A stretch of 64,000 nucleotides of DNA, from assembly GCA_024680915.1 (NCBI GenBank), contig JAILBN010000097.1, positions 1 to 64,000 of the forward strand, given 5' to 3'. Positions 48,058 to 57,862 of this stretch are shown here, one piece after another. The notes below the pieces were generated by a model. It saw only the letters and a list, made by a program, of their open reading frames with translations, was not told the origin of the DNA and made no database searches. The translations under genes and the position numbers were made by a program. The DNA comes from Treponemataceae bacterium (GTDB taxonomy: Bacteria > Spirochaetota > Spirochaetia > Treponematales > Treponemataceae). How positions within the stretch are numbered: position 1 is the first letter of the stretch; each line of letters begins with the position of its first letter.

Positions 48058-49580
48058 GCTTGCCTCTTTTCTTCAGATTTTTCCTTCTTTTGAGGAGAGC
48101 TTCTCTTCATCTCCTCGATTAGTCCGTCCATCCCCCATATAATGACTGCTAGGAATAAGCCTATGGCCAGACCTATGAGCACTTTTTTTATATTTTCTGC
48201 GTTGAAAATTGAGCTTCCTGTATCCTGAGCCTCTATGTAATGCATATAGGAAGCTTTATATGTAGTGCTCTCGATTATTTCAGTGGCATGATGTCTTATA
48301 AGCTCGAAAAGGACATTGCAGGTCTCGGTTATATCTTCCATGGCACTTTCTGTGTATGAAATCCATTCCTGATTTCTATCTATTTCCTCAAAGCCAGCTA
48401 TTTTATATTTAAGATTGGCAATCTGCTCTCCCAAATCTGCCTTTCTAGTGTAATTGCTTACCTGGTCCATTATGAGGTTGTTGTAATAATCCGTTACGGA
48501 TGAGCTTATTGTGTCTACTCCCTCTTCTTGCTTGCTGACGGCTATGCTGTCATTCTTGTATTCACGGAGGAGCTGCTCATTGTTCTTTATAATCGTAAGG
48601 ACTGAATTGAAAGTTCTCTCTGTGTTCTGAAGATTGTATTTGTACTTTGTGACTGTGGTCAAATCACCTTTCGTGATGTTGTTTGCGAACACGTAAGCAT
48701 ATAAATAATCGATAATTATATCTTTCGCGAGTATTATGAAATCATTATAGTCCAGGAAAGATAGTCCTGTGTTTTTGGAGCGGTAGTAAAGATAACTGCC
48801 TTTTTTCTGATCCGTACAGTAACGTGACAGGGAAATGAAGAGAGACACAGCCTCGTCAAGTCTTTCTATATAATCCAGGTCTGTGTTGTTTATACTGTCA
48901 AGATTACCGTCAGGAAGCTCTATGTTTTTATATGTGTCGAAAAAATAGCTGTCGTATGTGGATATTATATTGTTCAGGAGGGTGGTAAGCTCGTTTCCTG
49001 ATAAATAAACCTTGTTTTTTTCCATGCCGAAGCCGTTCGTCAGGGTTATGATATATCTTCCATCATACTTATAGTCCAGATTGAGCACTTGTGAATAATC
49101 TTTACCGTCCTTGCTCAGCTCCGTGACTTTTTGTATTACTTCCAGGCTTTGTCTTGTGGATTCCGTAAGCAGCCTTTCTATTGAAATATTTTTCTCCAAG
49201 GAACCTATGGTGATATTCTCAGACAATTTTGTCATTTTCAAAGCCTGCTGAAGTATATAGGAGGATGTCAGATACTTTACGTTGAGGCTTGTGCCGTCCG
49301 GTGCCAGTCCTGAGCTTGCGCCAGGATACTGGAATGAAATCATCGCAGAGACAGTATCCTCGTCTTTCGTGTTCTCCACTATGAGCATCTGGACTGCGAT
49401 TCCTATGAGCATGAATAAAAGGATAACCCATAAATAAATGCCCTTCTTTCTGCCCATGTTGTAGAATACTTTGACCAAATCAAGCTCCCCTGCGGTCTCC
49501 TCGGCTTCCCGTTTCACGACTAGCTCGACTTTCTGGTTTTTCCCAAGTTCAGGAAGATTAGTCTTATCAATTTCTGCCAT
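48054..49580 (-). CDS. Wzz/polysaccharide co-polymerase-like membrane protein (A)
   Basis: ISFQYPGASSGLAPDGTSLNVKYLTSSYILQQALKMT; N- and C-terminal TM segments; same layout as the downstream gene. Confidence 0.65.
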   Translation of the reverse strand: MAEIDKTNLPELGKNQKVELVVKREAEETAGELDLVKVFYNMGRKKGIYLWVILLFMLIGIAVQMLIVENTKDEDTVSAMISFQYPGASSGLAPDGTSLNVKYLTSSYILQQALKMTKLSENITIGSLEKNISIERLLTESTRQSLEVIQKVTELSKDGKDYSQVLNLDYKYDGRYIITLTNGFGMEKNKVYLSGNELTTLLNNIISTYDSYFFDTYKNIELPDGNLDSINNTDLDYIERLDEAVSLFISLSRYCTDQKKGSYLYYRSKNTGLSFLDYNDFIILAKDIIIDYLYAYVFANNITKGDLTTVTKYKYNLQNTERTFNSVLTIIKNNEQLLREYKNDSIAVSKQEEGVDTISSSVTDYYNNLIMDQVSNYTRKADLGEQIANLKYKIAGFEEIDRNQEWISYTESAMEDITETCNVLFELIRHHATEIIESTTYKASYMHYIEAQDTGSSIFNAENIKKVLIGLAIGLFLAVIIWGMDGLIEEMKRSSPQKKEKSEEKRQA

Positions 49581-49763
49581 TTTTTCCTCTGTTAAGTTCC
49601 ATCTTGTTTTGTCTCAAAAGATATGGATCTTTTTCGATATTTCGTTTCAGTGTATCATAATCCCTTTTTTTAGGGAACTGCTTAAGGAAGAAAAGTACTT
49701 TCCGTTTTCGTGGGAAGCTTTCGCCTTTTAATATAGTGTAAGGACTCCTCTCGTTTTCCAGAG

Positions 49764-49793
49764 TTGTCAGAAATGTGCTTTTTCTGATAAAAT
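49764..49793 (+). promoter_or_regulatory. Promoter predicting leaderless mRNA (U32 peptidase-like gene)
   Basis: TTGTCA-18-TAAAAT, 8 nt before ATG 49802. Confidence 0.6.
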
Positions 49794-49801
49794 ATGTGGA
49801 T

Positions 49802-52063
49802 ATGTCAGAATTACTTGCCCCTGCCGGGAATATAGAAGCTTTGGATGCAGCCTTCGGTGAAGGCGCAGACGCTGTTTATATGGGATTGAAAAGTTTCAAT
49901 GCCCGTATGCGGTCATCAAATTTCGCATGGAATCAGTTTGAGGCGGCTGTTAATGCAGCTCATAAACGCGGGAAAAAAATATACGTCACAGTGAACACCG
50001 TGGCTGAGGAAGCTGAGACAGAACGTCTTTACCGGTTTTTGGCCTACCTTGACAGCGTCGGTCCTGACGGACTTATAGTACAGGATTTCGGTGTGGTCCG
50101 TATGGTCCAGGAGTTTTTCCCTAAGCTGGAGCTTCATGCCTCTACACAGATGAACTGCGCCAGTGCTGCTGCCGTAAACCTTCTCAGCCGGGAAGGCTTT
50201 AAGCGTGTCGTTTTGGCCCGTGAGCTTTCCCTTGATGAAATAAAAGCTGTAAAAGCCTCCTCCTCCGCTGAGCTTGAGGTCTTCGTTCACGGAGCCCTCT
50301 GTGTCAGCGAATCCGGTCTCTGTCTTTTCTCCAGCTATCTGGGAGGAAAGTCTGCCAACAGGGGTATGTGTACCCAAGCCTGCCGCCGTTTGTACACAGC
50401 TGACTCCGACGGTGTCGAGAAAAGCGGTTATTTCTTCTCTCCCCATGACCTTCAGCTTATTGACCGTATTCCGGATCTTATGCAGGCAGGGGTTGAGTCC
50501 TTCAAGATTGAAGGCCGCATGAAAAGCGCAGAGTATGTGGGCAGCGTAACAGCAGCATACCGCTATGTCATGGACAATTGGGAAAAAGATAAAAAGGGTG
50601 CCATCGCTACAGGAAAGCGTATGCTCGCCACTGATTTCGCCCGGGCAAAGACCCGCTACTGGTACGATAGCAGCGACGCGGAGAATTTCCTTAACCCTGA
50701 CCAGGCCGGTGGTACCGGTATTTACTTAGGTAAGATACAGACTCTTCGTAAAGAAGAGATGAATGTGAGGAACGGAGACAAAATAGAGACAGAGCGTGTG
50801 ACCTTCGCTGATATCCGTGGTGGAACTTATGAACCTGATGCCGGGGATTCCATAAGACTGCATAGAAAAGACGACTCCGGACGGGAGAGTCACAAGATAA
50901 AGCATGTGAAGATGCTTGACGGAAACCGTTGGATTGATATTCCAGAAGGCTTTGCCCAAGGCGATTCCGTATATCTTCTTCAGACCAAGGCCATGTCCAA
51001 GCGTTATCCCAGGGTACTTCCCTCAGATCTTTCTCCCTTCAGAAAACAGCCGGGAGCCCAGCTGCTTCCTGTCCTTGATCTTACTCCGGTTCCGAAAAAT
51101 GGTGTGGAAGGCTTCCCTGACGGGATTTATGTCCAGGTCTCCACGCTGAAGGACATGTTCACAGTTCTTGGAGAAAGACAGATCCGTGTGATCCTTGAAC
51201 TCAACGGGGAGACTTCCTATGATCTCTTGGAGAAGAAAAGTACTCTTCCTTATTCGAAAAAACAGATTTTTATCTCCCTTGATCCCTTCTGTCCTGCGGA
51301 GTCCGAGGAGCAGCTTTCCCAAAAGCTCGATGCTCTTATAGCAGATGGGTTCCGCCAGTTCGTGGTGAACAATCCTGCTCACATAAATATGCTGCGTGGC
51401 AAGAATGTGATGCTGCTGGGGGGACCCTACCTTTATACCTTCAATAGGTGGGCAGCTTCCTGGCTTGAGAATCAGAATATCGACTGTTTCATAACACCCA
51501 TAGAGAACTCAAGGAAAAACCTTGAGGCCACCTTTGAGCCAAAAGTAAGACGTAAGGTTATGGTGACCCTTTTTGCCTATCCTGCTCTCTTCCGTATGAG
51601 GTTCAGGCTGCCGGAATCCTATGATTTCACTTATTTCACAGACAAGGAAGGCACTGTATTCAAGACTCTTTCCACTCCGTCAGACGGTTCCTTCGTCATG
51701 CCGGAGAAGCCCTTCTCCATAGTCGACAACAAGACCCGGCTGGAAAGGGAGGGCTTCTCTCACTTCCTTATTGATTTCTCCAGAACTCAGGTTCGTAAGC
51801 CTGATTTCAAGTTCATAATGAGAGCCCTCTTCAAGGGTGATATACTTCCCGATTCTGACCGCTTCAACTGGAAGGACGGCTTCTATTCCCCTGAGAAAAT
51901 TGAAGCCTATAAGGCTGCTGCCCAACGCAATGAGCTTTCTGCCTCAAATAGCGGCAGGGGAGGCAAGGGAAGACAAGGAGCTCATGGTAATGGAGGACAG
52001 GGCAGAAAGTCCCGTCAGGGGTATGGCCGTGGCGGCCAGCAGGGCAGGACCCGTGGCCGCTGA
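49802..52063 (+). CDS. U32 family peptidase-like protein with Gly/Arg-rich C-terminal tail
   Basis: MSELLAPAGNIEALDAAFGEGADAVYMGLKSFNARM; FVHGALCVSESGLCLFSSYLGGKSANRGMCTQACRR; tail SGRGGKGRQGAHGNGGQGRKSRQGYGRGGQQGRTRGR. Confidence 0.9.
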   Translation: MSELLAPAGNIEALDAAFGEGADAVYMGLKSFNARMRSSNFAWNQFEAAVNAAHKRGKKIYVTVNTVAEEAETERLYRFLAYLDSVGPDGLIVQDFGVVRMVQEFFPKLELHASTQMNCASAAAVNLLSREGFKRVVLARELSLDEIKAVKASSSAELEVFVHGALCVSESGLCLFSSYLGGKSANRGMCTQACRRLYTADSDGVEKSGYFFSPHDLQLIDRIPDLMQAGVESFKIEGRMKSAEYVGSVTAAYRYVMDNWEKDKKGAIATGKRMLATDFARAKTRYWYDSSDAENFLNPDQAGGTGIYLGKIQTLRKEEMNVRNGDKIETERVTFADIRGGTYEPDAGDSIRLHRKDDSGRESHKIKHVKMLDGNRWIDIPEGFAQGDSVYLLQTKAMSKRYPRVLPSDLSPFRKQPGAQLLPVLDLTPVPKNGVEGFPDGIYVQVSTLKDMFTVLGERQIRVILELNGETSYDLLEKKSTLPYSKKQIFISLDPFCPAESEEQLSQKLDALIADGFRQFVVNNPAHINMLRGKNVMLLGGPYLYTFNRWAASWLENQNIDCFITPIENSRKNLEATFEPKVRRKVMVTLFAYPALFRMRFRLPESYDFTYFTDKEGTVFKTLSTPSDGSFVMPEKPFSIVDNKTRLEREGFSHFLIDFSRTQVRKPDFKFIMRALFKGDILPDSDRFNWKDGFYSPEKIEAYKAAAQRNELSASNSGRGGKGRQGAHGNGGQGRKSRQGYGRGGQQGRTRGR

Positions 52064-52067
52064 TGCT

Positions 52068-52126
52068 TGCGAAAAGCTGCAGACCCTCCCTCTTTGTGGA
52101 AAGCCTGCAGCTTTTTTCTTTTAGAA
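52068..52126. terminator. Intrinsic terminator between convergent genes
   Basis: AAAAGCTGCAG...CTGCAGCTTTTTTC. Confidence 0.75.
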
Positions 52127-52579
52127 TACTAAAGCAGCCTCCCTTTCTTCCACAATCTCATTCTGTGTCGCTTTCGAGTCTATAAATGCATTACGCCCCT
52201 GCATATCCATGGATTTCTCTTCTTCTTCCACGGTTTTTTCCTCTTTCTGGAAAACAGGCTTTAGCTCCACATGCTCTGCAATAATGGTTACCTTCGAGTG
52301 GTTTTTTCCTGCCTGGTCTGTCCATCTACCTTGCTTAAGCCTTCCTACCACCCTTACACCTCTTCCTCTTACGCATTGCTGGCTGCATATGATAGCAAGC
52401 TGTCCCCAGGCTTCTACATCGAAGAAAGAAACTTCCTTGTCAAAGGATCCGGATTCAGAACGATAGCTTCTGTTCGATGCTATTGAAAAAGTACAGACAG
52501 AAGTTCCTTTTGGTGTTTCCCGGAGATCCGGGGTCTTTACGACATTGCCTTCCAGCAGAATTGAATTGAGAGGATTCAT
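52121..52579 (-). CDS. ssb: Single-stranded DNA-binding protein
   Basis: OB fold: LNSILLEGNVVKTPDLRETPKGTSVCTFSIASNRSYR...SFFDVEAWGQLA...GRGVRVVGRLKQGRW. Confidence 0.9.
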   Translation of the reverse strand: MNPLNSILLEGNVVKTPDLRETPKGTSVCTFSIASNRSYRSESGSFDKEVSFFDVEAWGQLAIICSQQCVRGRGVRVVGRLKQGRWTDQAGKNHSKVTIIAEHVELKPVFQKEEKTVEEEEKSMDMQGRNAFIDSKATQNEIVEEREAALVF

Positions 52580-52741
52580 TTTCTACATGCTCCTGATAAA
52601 TAAAATTCGTACATAAGATGTACGTAATACTTATTGACGTCGCATCGCAAAAAAATGATGAATTCAGATTGATATTCAAAAGAAAAAGAAAAAAAAATCT
52701 TGTTTTTCCTAGTATCTGGAGATATTGGAGATACGGCTTCC

Positions 52742-54679
52742 CTAATTCAGGTTTTTCACCAGCTTTATTATATAAAGCTGGATATACATGGTAAGCTCTT
52801 CCTGATCCTTTATTCTCTGTAATGAAGGTGTCTTTGCCAAAGTCTCTGCTAATCCTCTTACCCTTTCATCAGTAAAGCTGCTGCCTTGTATGGTCCTTAT
52901 CGTTTTACGCACATAGTCCCGGATCAGGGAATTCACATCTTCTGTAAGATCCTGGGCCAGCTTTTTGTTTATAAGCATATTCCATTGATGCTCGTAAGAG
53001 TGAAGCTCCCTGTCCAGGGTGGAGCCTTGGGGGATTATTTTTTCTTCCAACGCTTTTGCCGCATTTATAAGATCTTTTTTTCTGTCTCCGGATCTTGCGG
53101 GAGACTTGAATGTCTGATTCTGAAGCTCTGAATCTTTCACGTCCTTAATTGCCCTGCTTCTCTGGGCCTTTCTTTTCATGGCATCCTTCTTTGATGGCCG
53201 CATAAAAAGAGCCATGAACCAGGATATTATAGGTGTCGTATACCAGAAGGGCAGCAGAATACGGGCATCCGTGGCTATTTCGTGACGGGAGAGCAGAAGA
53301 AGCTCGCTATAGGGTTGAAGTTTACCGTTTACGAAAAGCGTTATTCGCTCTGCGGAAGGATCGTGGGCCATACGGGCTTCGTAATGTACCAACGAGAGGA
53401 AATTGGAATTCAGCAGCGCATGAAGGATTGGGGATACTGTCTTGACTTCCTGCTCCAGCTTCAGTTCGAAAGCATTCTGATTCGACATTTCAGGAACGGT
53501 GTCAAAATCCTGATAAACCTCATACCATTCTTTCGTTATTTTATCCTTCAAGGTTTCTCTTGCATCGGTACAGAGCCTTATGACAAGGGGTAGTACCTTG
53601 CTTTTCTCGATGTACATACGTTGGTCTGACATAAAGGCCTTGAAGGTAAGCAATTCAGGCAGCTCGTTGGACTCGACTTTTGTGGTTTTCTCTTTCAGGA
53701 AAGCGTTCAAATCCTCTTCTGAGTATTGCCCTATAAGAGGGACACCTTTTGCATCAGTGAATTTCAGGATCGTGGGATGGTCAAAATAATAGGGTGGTTT
53801 CGACAACCGGGTTTCCAGCATTTTCAGTGCTGTCTGCCTTTGCGCCGTCTGCTGTGATTTATTCTTGAAATAGGATATGGCTATTTCGGTTATTATGACA
53901 CTTTGTAATATTGCTATGTCTTCAGCTGTGTAATCTTTAACCTTGTCATAATCCTGTCTGATGAAGAAGCATAGCTGACTCCAAAAATAGAAGGCATCTC
54001 CCGAGGTCTTGAGAGTCTCAAGCGCATCTACAGGCTTGGTTATGAACTGGGTGAAAAAATTCTTGACAGATATTTCTTTGCCAGGATTGGAGATTTTTAA
54101 TTTTTTAAGGAAATACTCATGATACTCGTCTTTATGAAGCATCTGGCGTATTTTGTTCATGCTTATGTCAAGAAGCAGATTTGCTGAGATTGATGAAGGA
54201 AAAAGAATCACCGGCATTTCTCTCGGCATTACGAGGCCGAAAAGGGTCTCTTCGTCATAGGTGTTCTTGCCTTCGAAAAGCGGCATTAAAAATTCTGATA
54301 CAGCTTGTTTTTGGATTACTTCCTGGGGAATCCTCTTTGACAAATCTGTCGAAAGTGGGAAAGGAATAGTCGGGTTATTGGCTATCTCCTTGTATTTCGC
54401 CGCAAGTTTGTCAACTATAAAGGGAATGACAAAAATTACCTCATTACCGGCTTTGTCTACAGTCGAAGCGATTTTATGGGAGTTGGTAAGCAAGGTAATC
54501 TCGTTGGAGAGAGGATCAGAAGTTTGTCCCATGAAGGGTATGAGTTCTGTCTGTTCATTTGCATGTTTCTGGGCGTAGCGACGTATATAATCCTGGAAAT
54601 CGTTGAATTGCACTGTCGCTGAATTTTGATGAATAGCAAAAGATTTTAAGAGGGTATAAATACTTGTTTCTGTAGACAT
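52742..54679 (-). CDS. Conserved hypothetical protein, 645 aa
   Basis: Long ORF with promoter; no recognised catalytic motif. Confidence 0.65.
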   Translation of the reverse strand: MSTETSIYTLLKSFAIHQNSATVQFNDFQDYIRRYAQKHANEQTELIPFMGQTSDPLSNEITLLTNSHKIASTVDKAGNEVIFVIPFIVDKLAAKYKEIANNPTIPFPLSTDLSKRIPQEVIQKQAVSEFLMPLFEGKNTYDEETLFGLVMPREMPVILFPSSISANLLLDISMNKIRQMLHKDEYHEYFLKKLKISNPGKEISVKNFFTQFITKPVDALETLKTSGDAFYFWSQLCFFIRQDYDKVKDYTAEDIAILQSVIITEIAISYFKNKSQQTAQRQTALKMLETRLSKPPYYFDHPTILKFTDAKGVPLIGQYSEEDLNAFLKEKTTKVESNELPELLTFKAFMSDQRMYIEKSKVLPLVIRLCTDARETLKDKITKEWYEVYQDFDTVPEMSNQNAFELKLEQEVKTVSPILHALLNSNFLSLVHYEARMAHDPSAERITLFVNGKLQPYSELLLLSRHEIATDARILLPFWYTTPIISWFMALFMRPSKKDAMKRKAQRSRAIKDVKDSELQNQTFKSPARSGDRKKDLINAAKALEEKIIPQGSTLDRELHSYEHQWNMLINKKLAQDLTEDVNSLIRDYVRKTIRTIQGSSFTDERVRGLAETLAKTPSLQRIKDQEELTMYIQLYIIKLVKNLN

Positions 54680-54685
54680 AGCTTT

Positions 54686-54713
54686 ATTATATTCTAAATG
54701 GCCTTTATTTCAA
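54686..54713 (-). promoter_or_regulatory. Promoter predicting leaderless mRNA (gene 52742..54679)
   Basis: Minus strand: TTGAAA-16-TATAAT, 6 nt before ATG 54679. Confidence 0.7.
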
Positions 54714-54775
54714 GATACTGACAGCCGATAAAAAAGGCATTTATTAGACTTATGTGGAGAAAGCTCACATTTGAA

Positions 54776-54805
54776 TTGACTTATTGAGCAAGTATGGAAT
54801 AGAAT
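54776..54805 (+). promoter_or_regulatory. Promoter predicting leaderless hisC mRNA
   Basis: TTGACT-18-TAGAAT, 6 nt before ATG 54812. Confidence 0.65.
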
Positions 54806-54811
54806 CTGTCT

Positions 54812-55930
54812 ATGCTCTCTAAGCGAATGAATGATCTTAAGCCTTATAAGCCGGGCGAGCAGCCTTCGGACAGGATCTACGTCAAGTTGAACGCGAACGA
54901 GAATCCATATCCGCCTTCACCAGAATGTGCGGTGCGGGTGAAGCGTTTGCTTGCCGACGACTTGCGGAAAATGGCTCTTTATCCTGATCCAGATGCGACT
55001 GCCCTGCGTAAGGAAATTGCGGCTCACCTGAATGAAACGGGGGGAGTCCTGGCGAATGATGATGCCGGAAAAAAACTGGGATTTAAAATAAGTCCCGATA
55101 TGATTTTTTGCGGAAATGGTTCTGATGAGGTCTTGTCATTCCTCTTCTATGCTTTTTTTGACAGTGACAAGCCTGTGGTAGTCCCCGAGTTTTCCTACAG
55201 CTTCTATCCTGTCTATGCCGGGTACTACGATATTCCGCTTACGAAAGTTCCTTTGTCATCAGATTTTTCTATTGACGCGGATGCTATGGTCGCTGCTGCC
55301 CATGATTCATCGGGGCTTATTTTTGCCAACCCTAACGCACCCACTGGAATCGCACTTTCTTGTGAGGCTGTTCGGAAAATGCTTCTGACCTTTCCCAAGG
55401 ACAAGGTTTTCGTGGTCGATGAAGCCTATGCCGATTTTGGAAGCGAATCCGTGCTTCCTTTGCTGCTGGACTTCCCGAATCTTGTCGTAGTCCGGACTTT
55501 CTCCAAATCCCTCGCTTTTGCCGGAATGAGAATGGGCTATATTGTTGCTTCTCCTGAACTCAGGAATGCGGTCACGACAGTAAAGAATTCCTTCAACCAT
55601 TTTCCGGCAGACAATATATGTCAGGAAGCGGCTAAGGCTGCTGTCTCCGATATCGCCTATTACCGGTCCATCACGAAGCAGATAGTGAAGGACAGGGATT
55701 CTTTTAGAAAGACTTTGATTGATGCAGGATATGAGGTTCTGCCGTCTGCCACGAACTTTGTTTTCGTGCGCCATAAGTCGCTTTCGGGGAAGCAGGTTTA
55801 CGAGCTTGTGAAAAAAGAAGGAATCCTTATCCGCCATTTTGATATTCCGGGCGTTGAGGATTTCGTACGTATAACGATAGGAACGGCGGAGCAGATGAAA
55901 CAGCTTGCTGCCGTGATGAAGAATCTTTAA
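54812..55930 (+). CDS. hisC: Histidinol-phosphate aminotransferase
   Basis: KLNANENPYPPSP, FCGNGSDEVLSFL, NPNAPTGIALS, VVRTFSKSLAFAGMRMGYI. Confidence 0.9.
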   Translation: MLSKRMNDLKPYKPGEQPSDRIYVKLNANENPYPPSPECAVRVKRLLADDLRKMALYPDPDATALRKEIAAHLNETGGVLANDDAGKKLGFKISPDMIFCGNGSDEVLSFLFYAFFDSDKPVVVPEFSYSFYPVYAGYYDIPLTKVPLSSDFSIDADAMVAAAHDSSGLIFANPNAPTGIALSCEAVRKMLLTFPKDKVFVVDEAYADFGSESVLPLLLDFPNLVVVRTFSKSLAFAGMRMGYIVASPELRNAVTTVKNSFNHFPADNICQEAAKAAVSDIAYYRSITKQIVKDRDSFRKTLIDAGYEVLPSATNFVFVRHKSLSGKQVYELVKKEGILIRHFDIPGVEDFVRITIGTAEQMKQLAAVMKNL

Positions 55931-56024
55931 GGGTGGGTGTTTATTTTTTTGTCAGACGCGGTTTCGTCCGGTGTCTCTTGGAAGAGTTTCCGGGCGGCTG
56001 CTAAAAGTGAACGATGGAGGATTT

Positions 56025-56729
56025 ATGAGATTTTTAGTTTTATCAGACATACACGGAGATACGGGTTACATAGAGATGCTTGACGAGGAATTCGCCGCTG
56101 CCGATGCCGTTATTTTTATCGGTGATTTCGCGAGGTTCGAGGCTCCTGAAACAGGGCTTCCGATACTGAACACGCTCGTAAAAAAGCACGACGACATTTT
56201 TGCGGTTATTGGCAACTGTGATGAGCCGGAATTTTTGGAGGAGCTTGAGAAGCTTGATATTTCGGTGCAGGGAGACGTGATCTTCCGCGATGGTCTGGCC
56301 TTCGCCGGCTCAGGAGGAGCCCTTAAGTTCACCGGAACAACGCCGAACGAGCGTACGGATGACGAGCTTATCTCTGATCTTTCGATCGTTGCCGAGCAGG
56401 AAAGTGAGGAAGGCTACGGTGAGAAAGAGTGGAACAATCTTATTCTGATAACTCACCAGCCGCCTTTTGATACCGGAATGGATAAGATTTCCGTGGGAAT
56501 AAGCACAGGCTCTAAGAATATAAGGGCTTTTATAGAGGAGCATCAGCCTCTGGTCGCTCTCAGCGGGCATATACATGAGTCTTTCGCTGTGGGCAAATTG
56601 GGAAAGACCGTCCTTATGAATCCAGGAGCACTTATAGATGGCCGTTATGGTATTCTTGAAGTTGAGCAGGGAGACGACGGCACTTGGAAAGTGACGACCT
56701 GCGAGCTCAGAGAGCTTAAGGCAGAATAG
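56025..56729 (+). CDS. Metallophosphoesterase
   Basis: FLVLSDIHGD, IGDFARFE, VIGNCDEPEF, LSGHIHES; GGAGGA SD. Confidence 0.87.
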   Translation: MRFLVLSDIHGDTGYIEMLDEEFAAADAVIFIGDFARFEAPETGLPILNTLVKKHDDIFAVIGNCDEPEFLEELEKLDISVQGDVIFRDGLAFAGSGGALKFTGTTPNERTDDELISDLSIVAEQESEEGYGEKEWNNLILITHQPPFDTGMDKISVGISTGSKNIRAFIEEHQPLVALSGHIHESFAVGKLGKTVLMNPGALIDGRYGILEVEQGDDGTWKVTTCELRELKAE

Positions 56730-56731
56730 GA

Positions 56732-56772
56732 AGGGGAAGCCTTGAGGCGGGGCCTTCCCCGCTTTTTTTTTG
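56732..56772 (+). terminator. Intrinsic terminator
   Basis: GGGGAAGcC...GGcCTTCCCC then T run. Confidence 0.75.
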
Positions 56773-56817
56773 GTTCAGCGCGTCTTCTTTTCATGCCCTT
56801 GATTTCACTTCAGCTTT

Positions 56818-57564
56818 ATGGAAAAAATAGAGACACTTCATTCGGGAAATTTCCGCTTTATTCAAGACCCTGACAGATTCTGTTTCGGTATTGATGCAGT
56901 GCTTCTGGCAGACTTCGCCTCTGCCAGATGTACTGCAAGCAAAAGTCATGTGGTTGATTTGTGCACCGGTAATGGGATCGTACCTTTTTTACTGGCGGCA
57001 AAGCTTCTTGAAAAGCCTGTGCGGAAGGGCCGCCTGACAGGTCTGGAAATCCAGCCGGCCGCGGTGGACATGGCCCGGCGAAGTGTAGCTCTGAACAAGC
57101 TTGAGAATCTTATAGAAATAATCGAATGTGACATAAAGAATGTGTTCTCCGTATTGCCAAAGAACTGCGCCGACCTTGTAACCGCAAATCCACCCTATAT
57201 GCCTTATAACCACGGAAAAAAGAGTCCGTCAGAGGATATGGCCATTGCCCGCCACGAAATTCTTTGCAGCCTTGAGGACGTAGTGGTCGCTGCTGCGGGT
57301 CTGCTTAACTCCAACGGACTTTTTTTCATGATCCACCGTCCGGAGCGGTTGGCTGAGATAATGGAGTCCCTAGTCCGCAACAAGCTGGAACCAAAACGCC
57401 TTCGGTTCGTGCAGCCTTATGAAGGAAGCCCGCCCACCATGGTTCTCATAGAGTCAAAAAAGTGCGCTTCCCACGGACTTGTTATAGAAAAGCCTCTGGT
57501 CGTGTACAGCGGCAAAAAAATCTATTCGCCCGAAATGCAGAAAATCTACGGTAAAGCCGAGTAG
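56818..57564 (+). CDS. tRNA1(Val) adenine-N6 methyltransferase-like (TrmN6/YfiC family)
   Basis: FRFIQDPDRFCFGIDAVLLADFA, VVDLCTGNGIVPFLLA, TANPPYMPYN. Confidence 0.88.
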   Translation: MEKIETLHSGNFRFIQDPDRFCFGIDAVLLADFASARCTASKSHVVDLCTGNGIVPFLLAAKLLEKPVRKGRLTGLEIQPAAVDMARRSVALNKLENLIEIIECDIKNVFSVLPKNCADLVTANPPYMPYNHGKKSPSEDMAIARHEILCSLEDVVVAAAGLLNSNGLFFMIHRPERLAEIMESLVRNKLEPKRLRFVQPYEGSPPTMVLIESKKCASHGLVIEKPLVVYSGKKIYSPEMQKIYGKAE

Positions 57565-57653
57565 AGGGAACAAATAAGGTGAGAATAAAGTGTCTCACCT
57601 TATAGAAGAAAAAATGAAAAAAGTCTCTATGTTTACAAAGGAAACGTCCGGAG

Positions 57654-57853
57654 ATGTCCAGCCCCTATGTCATCCCTTTTGACCTGGAAAAGCAAATAGC
57701 AGTTATAAAAAGCTCAATCTGTACAGGTGGGCAAGTGGCGGGTTAAAAACAAAGACGACGGATGCTTTACGGAAGTGATCTTTAGCCTTCCCCGGAAGAA
57801 AACGCCGTTTCATGAGGCTGTACAAACTTGACTCTGCAAAGACTGAATATTAA
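57654..57853 (+). pseudogene. Frameshifted remnant of a small (about 66 aa) ORF
   Basis: Three frames join into MSSPYVIPFDLEKQIAVIKSSICTGGQVAG / KNKDDGCFTEVI / GRKRRFMRLYKLDSAKTEY*. Confidence 0.65.
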
Positions 57854-57856
57854 TAT
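57828..57856 (+). promoter_or_regulatory. Promoter predicting leaderless mRNA (aldo/keto reductase)
   Basis: TTGACT-17-TAATAT, 6 nt before ATG 57863; -35 lies in the pseudogene tail. Confidence 0.5.
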
Positions 57857-57862
57857 TTCAAT

